Assembly (NCBI GenBank): GCA_016871575.1
Contig: VHCW01000036.1
Coordinates: forward strand, 1-41,135
Origin: Verrucomicrobiota bacterium
GTDB lineage: Bacteria > Verrucomicrobiota > Verrucomicrobiia > Palsa-1439
DNA length: 41,135 nucleotides
Direction of reading: 5' to 3'
Position numbers and translations under genes: made by a program. A model generated the notes under the pieces. The model was not told where the DNA came from and did not search any database. It saw nothing but the letters and a program-made list of their open reading frames with translations. Numbering within the stretch: the first letter of the stretch is position 1; each line of letters begins with the position of its first letter. This document shows, piece after piece, positions 37,220 through 41,135 of the stretch.

Positions 37220-38835
37220 TTCGCAGTGACGCGGGCCGCCTCGACCGCGACGACGCAAAGGTCATCATTCAGCTCCGGGGTGCCGGCAAACTGGACAATG
37301 TCGGCCAGCAGCTTGTCGAGAAGCTCGGCAGGCGGAAGTTTGGCGAACCTGGCCGACGCGGCAAAGAGCCGTTCCTGGCCGTAGTAACGCCCGGTGCGGT
37401 CGGCGACCTCGAACAGGCCGTCGGTGTAGAGGATGATGAGGTCGTCGGCGTCGAGCGGCTGTTCGCTGCTGACGTAGCGGGAACCTTCAAAGACGCCGAG
37501 GGCCGGCCCCATGGAGGCTTTCGAACACTCGATGGGATCCACCTTGGCCTGCTTGCGGCGGATCCGGTACGGGAGCGGATGGCCGGCGCCGGCGCAGCGG
37601 AGCTGGGCGCGGCCAACGTCGGCGACGAGATAAAAAGCGGAAGCGAACATTGGCATTTTGGTCTGTTTGAGGATGGCAAACAGGCCGTTGTTGAGCGCGG
37701 TGAGGAATTCGCCGGGATCGCCGGCGGCGGGAGTGAATTGTCCGATCAGGGCGCGCATGATGGCGGTGACCAGCGCGGCACGGACACCGTGTCCCATGAC
37801 ATCACAAATCAGGACACCCGCCTCGGTGTCGGAGACTGCAAACACATCGAAGAAGTCGCCGCCGATGGCGACGGCGGGGCGGTAGCGGTGGTGGAAGCGG
37901 AGCGCGCTTTGTTCCGTGGTTGTGCCGGCGGGGAAACGGGGATAGCTCTGCGGCAGGAACGCTTCCTGGATTTCGCGGGCCAGTTCGAGGTCGGCCTGCA
38001 TCTGGTTGTTCTTGATGGCCAGTTCCCCGGCCGTGCGGGCGAGTTCTTCTTCGAGAAGTTTGCCGTCGGTGATATCGCGGCTGACGCCGACCAAGCCGAT
38101 GAGTTTGCCCTGGCGGTCGCGGAGCGGAACCTTGGTGGCAGACACCCAGCGGACTTTGCCGTCGGGATAGACGACGCGTTCTTCCTTGGCAATGATGGGT
38201 TTTCCGGTTTCGAGGATGAGGCGTTCGTCCTCCGTTGTTTCGCGCGCAAAATCCGAAGGGTAAAAGTCGGCATCGCTTTTGCCGACGGCCTCTTCCGGCC
38301 GGGCGAGGCCGAGGACGCGGGCATGGGCCGCGTTGATGTGGGTAAAGCGGGAACGCGTGTCCTTGAAGTAAATGTGGTCGGGCGCGTTGTCCATGAGGGC
38401 GCGCAAGAGAGCCCGTTCCTCGGCGAGGGCGTTTTCGGCGCGTTTGCGTTCGAGAGCGCCGCTGATGGCGCGCAGGAGGCTGGGCACGTCAAGATGGTCT
38501 TTCGAAAGGTAATCCTTGGCGCCCATTTTCATGGCTTCGACGGCGATTTCCTCGTTGCCGATGCCGGTGAGCATGATGACAACGGGGCGGCGCGCCTCGG
38601 GCATGAGCTGAATGTGACCAAGGAGCGTCAGCCCGTCAGCGCCGGGGAGTTTGTAGTCGAGGAGAACCATCTCGTAAGGGTGCTGTTCGAGTTCAGCAAG
38701 CCCTTTTTCGGCCGTGTCCACCCATTTGACGGTAAACTGGAACCCGGCGCCGAGAGAGGGAATGAGTTGGAGAAGAATCTCGGCGTAGAGGGGGCTGTCC
38801 TCGACGATGAGCAGTGGAAGGGGAGCCGTGTTCAT
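37216..38835 (-). CDS. response regulator with PAS and SpoIIE-type PP2C phosphatase domains
   Basis: 539 residues. Receiver domain 1-125 with the phospho-acceptor D60 in VLLDYKLPG and K112; PAS domain about 150-275 (IYFKDTRSRFTHINAAHARVLG, WVSATKVPLRDRQG); short coiled coil; SpoIIE/RsbU phosphatase about 300-535 with AIGGDFFDVF, ICDVMGHGVRAALV and ILYTDGLFEV, the metal-binding aspartates. RsbU-type phosphatases usually dephosphorylate an anti-sigma-factor antagonist, but no STAS or anti-sigma gene is adjacent. ATG 38835 shares a base with the stop of the response regulator upstream. Confidence 0.92.
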   Translation of the reverse strand: MNTAPLPLLIVEDSPLYAEILLQLIPSLGAGFQFTVKWVDTAEKGLAELEQHPYEMVLLDYKLPGADGLTLLGHIQLMPEARRPVVIMLTGIGNEEIAVEAMKMGAKDYLSKDHLDVPSLLRAISGALERKRAENALAEERALLRALMDNAPDHIYFKDTRSRFTHINAAHARVLGLARPEEAVGKSDADFYPSDFARETTEDERLILETGKPIIAKEERVVYPDGKVRWVSATKVPLRDRQGKLIGLVGVSRDITDGKLLEEELARTAGELAIKNNQMQADLELAREIQEAFLPQSYPRFPAGTTTEQSALRFHHRYRPAVAIGGDFFDVFAVSDTEAGVLICDVMGHGVRAALVTAIMRALIGQFTPAAGDPGEFLTALNNGLFAILKQTKMPMFASAFYLVADVGRAQLRCAGAGHPLPYRIRRKQAKVDPIECSKASMGPALGVFEGSRYVSSEQPLDADDLIILYTDGLFEVADRTGRYYGQERLFAASARFAKLPPAELLDKLLADIVQFAGTPELNDDLCVVAVEAARVTAK

Positions 38836-39275
38836 CAGCGTGGGGGCAGCTTGGAGAGTTCGAGCCAGTATTGCTGGATGGTGGCGACCAATTTGACGCA
38901 TTCGTCGAACTGGACCGGCTTGGTGAGATAATTGTTGGCGCCGAGGCGGTAGCAGCGGCGAACGTCGTCATCCCGGTCAGAGGTCGTCAGGACGATGACC
39001 GGGATTTCCCGGAGCGTTTCGTGCTGTTTGACCTGTTCGAGCAGCTCCAGTCCGCTGCGTTTTGGCAGATTCAGGTCCAGCAGAATCATGTCGGGACGGG
39101 GCGCGTTTTGGCCGCGCGCGTACCGGCCGCGCTGGAAGAGATAATCGAGCGCGTCTTCGCCGTCGCGGCAGACGGAAACGCGTGTTCCGCTGCGGCTCCG
39201 TCGGAAGGCTTCGAGCGTGATCTCCACATCTGCGGGATTGTCTTCGATCAACAGGATATCATACGGTCGTCGCAA
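38835..39275 (-). CDS. single-domain response regulator (Rcp1-like)
   Basis: 146 residues, one receiver domain with no output domain. LLIEDNPADVEI, D67 in LLDLNLPKRSG, TTSD and K119 in YLTKP are all standard. The long loop before the phospho-acceptor (RGRYARGQNAPRPD) is typical of Rcp1-type regulators that receive phosphate from bacteriophytochrome-like kinases. Its start overlaps the kinase gene by 17 bases, so it is very probably the cognate partner. Confidence 0.93.
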   Translation of the reverse strand: MRRPYDILLIEDNPADVEITLEAFRRSRSGTRVSVCRDGEDALDYLFQRGRYARGQNAPRPDMILLDLNLPKRSGLELLEQVKQHETLREIPVIVLTTSDRDDDVRRCYRLGANNYLTKPVQFDECVKLVATIQQYWLELSKLPPR

Positions 39276-40701
39276 GGCTGTGGGTTCCTTTCATTGAGGC
39301 ACTCATCGCGTCAAGGACGGTGCCGGTTTGACTAAACTCGCGTTTCGGAAGGGTGAAGTAAAAAATGGTGCCTTTGCCTTCTTCGCTTTGGAGCCAGATG
39401 CGGCCGCCGTGCGCTTCGACAACCCGACGCACAATGGTCAAGCCGATGCCGGTGCCTTCTTCATCGCGGTGCAGGCGCTGGAAAATCTGGAAGATCTTGT
39501 CGAAGTATTCCTCCCTGATGCCGATGCCGTTGTCGCGAACGAAAAACTCGTATTCGTGCCGTTGTGTTTCGGGATTGAGTTTTTCCGCGCAACCGACCTC
39601 GATGAGCGGATGAGGCTTGTCGTTGTATTTGATCGCGTTGGAAATGAGGTTGTGGAAAACCTCGGTCATGCCGGTCTCGTCGCACACGACGGTGGGCAGT
39701 TTCTCCACGCGCAGATCCACCAGTTTCGCATCGAGGGCGTGTTGGAGGCGGACGCGCACATGCAGGATCACGGTGTTCATGCCGATGGGCTGCATGGGCT
39801 GGCTCTGCTGGGACAGGCGCGAGAAATGGAGCAGATCATTGATGAGCCGCTGCATGCGCAGCACGGACTTGCGAATGATATCAATGTGGCGCTGGCCTTC
39901 CTCGTCGAGCTTGTCGCGGTAGCCGTCAGCGAGAAACTTGCTGAACGCCTCCATTCCGCGCAACGGCTCCTTCAGGTCGTGGCTGATGACGTAGGTGTAC
40001 TCGTCCATCTCCTTCTCGCTCGCCTTCAACTCCACTTGTGCCCGTTCCAACCCGCGGCGCGCCTCCTCGACGCGATCCATCAACGCCTTCAGTTCGCGCG
40101 CGACGTTGTCCACTTCCGCCAGATCGGAATCGAGATACTCGTCGTGACGCTGGCCCTTGGACATGGCGTGGACGTAGTGGAAAAGCCCCTGCAACGAATC
40201 CTGCACCGGCTTGGAGATCAAGGCCGATGCGGCCACAAAAATGCCCAACAGCACCGCGCCAAGCCCCATGTCCATCAACAATGAATTCCATAACCGGCGC
40301 GCCACGCGACCGCGCCCCATCCCGAACTCGACCTGGCCGACGTTGTTTCCTCCCGACATCACCGGTTCGCTCACCATGACCAGGCCCGACGGGCTTTGAT
40401 TGTACGGGGGACGATACAACACCTCGCCCTTCGCGTTCAACACGCGCAAGAACAGCACCTCCTCATCCGTGACCGACTGGCCGGCGACGCGGACCAGCGT
40501 ATTGATATCATTGCGGGCAACGTGCGGCGCCACCGTGCGGGCGAACGATTTCGCCTGGTGTTGCGCCACCCAACGCACCGCTTGTTCTTGATCGTCAATC
40601 GCCCGCCAGATGTGGAGAGAGGCGAGGGCCAGCACCACACCGGACGTGACCACGGCAACCCACGCGGCGTATTGGACTCTGATGTTGTATTTCGCAGCCA
40701 T
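39259..40701 (-). CDS. membrane sensor histidine kinase
   Basis: 480 residues. Membrane helices at 12-30 and 141-162 enclose a periplasmic sensor of about 110 residues (QAVRWVAQHQAKSFARTVAPHV, here in part). HAMP-like linker 163-215, coiled coil 205-235, HisKA with H241 in YVISHDLKEPLRGM, and HATPase_c with FHNLISNAIKYN, DNGIGI and GTGIGL. The SHDLKEPLR box is the type found with Rcp1-like regulators. ATG 40701 (MAAKYNIRV) is preferred; the frame reaches 40743 without support. Confidence 0.92.
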   Translation of the reverse strand: MAAKYNIRVQYAAWVAVVTSGVVLALASLHIWRAIDDQEQAVRWVAQHQAKSFARTVAPHVARNDINTLVRVAGQSVTDEEVLFLRVLNAKGEVLYRPPYNQSPSGLVMVSEPVMSGGNNVGQVEFGMGRGRVARRLWNSLLMDMGLGAVLLGIFVAASALISKPVQDSLQGLFHYVHAMSKGQRHDEYLDSDLAEVDNVARELKALMDRVEEARRGLERAQVELKASEKEMDEYTYVISHDLKEPLRGMEAFSKFLADGYRDKLDEEGQRHIDIIRKSVLRMQRLINDLLHFSRLSQQSQPMQPIGMNTVILHVRVRLQHALDAKLVDLRVEKLPTVVCDETGMTEVFHNLISNAIKYNDKPHPLIEVGCAEKLNPETQRHEYEFFVRDNGIGIREEYFDKIFQIFQRLHRDEEGTGIGLTIVRRVVEAHGGRIWLQSEEGKGTIFYFTLPKREFSQTGTVLDAMSASMKGTHSLATTV

Positions 40702-40712
40702 CCCGTTTGCGC

Positions 40713-40741
40713 GCCCGCGGCTTCTGGTAACCAGCGCGGGC
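40713..40741. repeat. hairpin upstream of the kinase gene
   Basis: GCCCGCG (40713-40719) pairs with CGCGGGC (40735-40741), with an inner CTGGT-a-ACCAG stem. It lies 12 bases upstream of the kinase start. No T-run follows on the minus strand, so it is not a convincing terminator for the gene ending at 40829. A regulator site is possible. Confidence 0.3.
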
Positions 40742-40828
40742 AACTGCCCTTATTGTCATCTCAGGCCGCCCAAACGTCAAGTGCCGCGTGTTGCGACGAT
40801 TCATGGACGGAACGCCACCGGCGGGCGG

Positions 40829-41135
40829 CTATGGCATCGTGATTTTGAGGCGCATGAAGCGGTTGGTGGCGTCGCTCATCAGCACGCCGTCCCGCACGAT
40901 CACCCGCCACCAGGTGTTGCAGTCCGCGCGGGAGATTTCCGCCAATCCGACCGAACTCCACGTGTTCGACGTGAGGACGCTGCAAGCCTGCACCGCGAAA
41001 AGCAGATCGGTGGCCTGTTTGTTTTCACGATAGGTCAACGTCAGGTATCCGTTTGTCGGGGTCGTCACCGGCAAACCGCCCACGCCGGCCGTTTTTGGCG
41101 CCAATGCCAGGGCGTACTCCATCAAATTCGGGATA
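40829..41135 (-). CDS. C-terminal end of a probably secreted protein (5' end outside window)
   Basis: The frame enters from the right edge and gives 101 residues, beginning IPNLMEYALALAPKTAG and ending SDATNRFMRLKITMP. The 'NL.EYAL.L.P' opening and 'A..RF.RL.....' close are a common C-terminal module of large secreted or surface proteins in Verrucomicrobia. The main domain is outside the window, so the function is unknown. It ends 128 bases before the kinase start. Confidence 0.6.
   Translation of the reverse strand, partial: IPNLMEYALALAPKTAGVGGLPVTTPTNGYLTLTYRENKQATDLLFAVQACSVLTSNTWSSVGLAEISRADCNTWWRVIVRDGVLMSDATNRFMRLKITMP

Overview
The window reads as ordinary bacterial chromosome: dense, high-GC coding on both strands with many ATGA or GTGA stop/start overlaps. 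The best taxonomic guess is Verrucomicrobiota or a relative in the PVC group. This rests on a prepilin-like protein with a C-terminal 'MDGHVEW' motif, secreted beta-propeller and beta-helix proteins for polysaccharide turnover, a fused chorismate mutase-prephenate dehydratase, ScpA-ScpB, and a C-terminal tail of the 'NLMEYALALAP' type at the right edge. The assignment is inference and no rRNA is present.

Left part (1-7177). A tail of an unidentified gene and a membrane methyltransferase (minus strand) precede SDR, epimerase, VanZ-like and ligA genes on the plus strand. ligA changes base and codon composition abruptly near 3850 and the change persists to about 6300. That stretch holds the 3' half of ligA, an unknown gene and a TerB-like/BRCT gene. 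Codon use then returns to the local style exactly at a second, LigA-type BRCT domain. The simplest reading is that foreign DNA replaced the 3' end of the native ligA and pushed the old BRCT exon downstream, where it is now fused to the incoming BRCT gene. A DUF3800 gene follows.

Centre (7424-21559). A B12-binding radical SAM gene, scpA-scpB-pheA, then a mixed histidine/cell-surface polysaccharide block: FkbM methyltransferase, hisC, two GT4 glycosyltransferases with a prepilin-like gene between them, a flippase, a second FkbM gene on the opposite strand, a decayed stretch with what looks like the start of a NodU-type carbamoyltransferase, and a polytopic O-antigen ligase/polymerase-like protein. 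clpS and a DUF2017-like gene close the run.

Right part (21556-41135). Transketolase (minus) diverges from a coupled larA-glycerate kinase pair. Two oligopeptide-type ABC ATPases without permeases follow on the minus strand. Between them and the next operon sits a PaaX-like gene bracketed by 40-bp inverted repeats, each built around a 34-bp palindrome. From 40701 down to 28929 nine genes are packed with essentially no gaps: sensor kinase, single-domain response regulator, REC-PAS-SpoIIE phosphatase, YdjY-like protein, NYN/YacP nuclease, and then secreted beta-helix, BNR_4 propeller, inositol-monophosphatase-like and glycoside-hydrolase-like proteins.

The strongest candidates for something undescribed are the PaaX unit with palindromic inverted ends (28003-28890) and the ligA 3'-end replacement with displaced BRCT domain (about 3850-6535).
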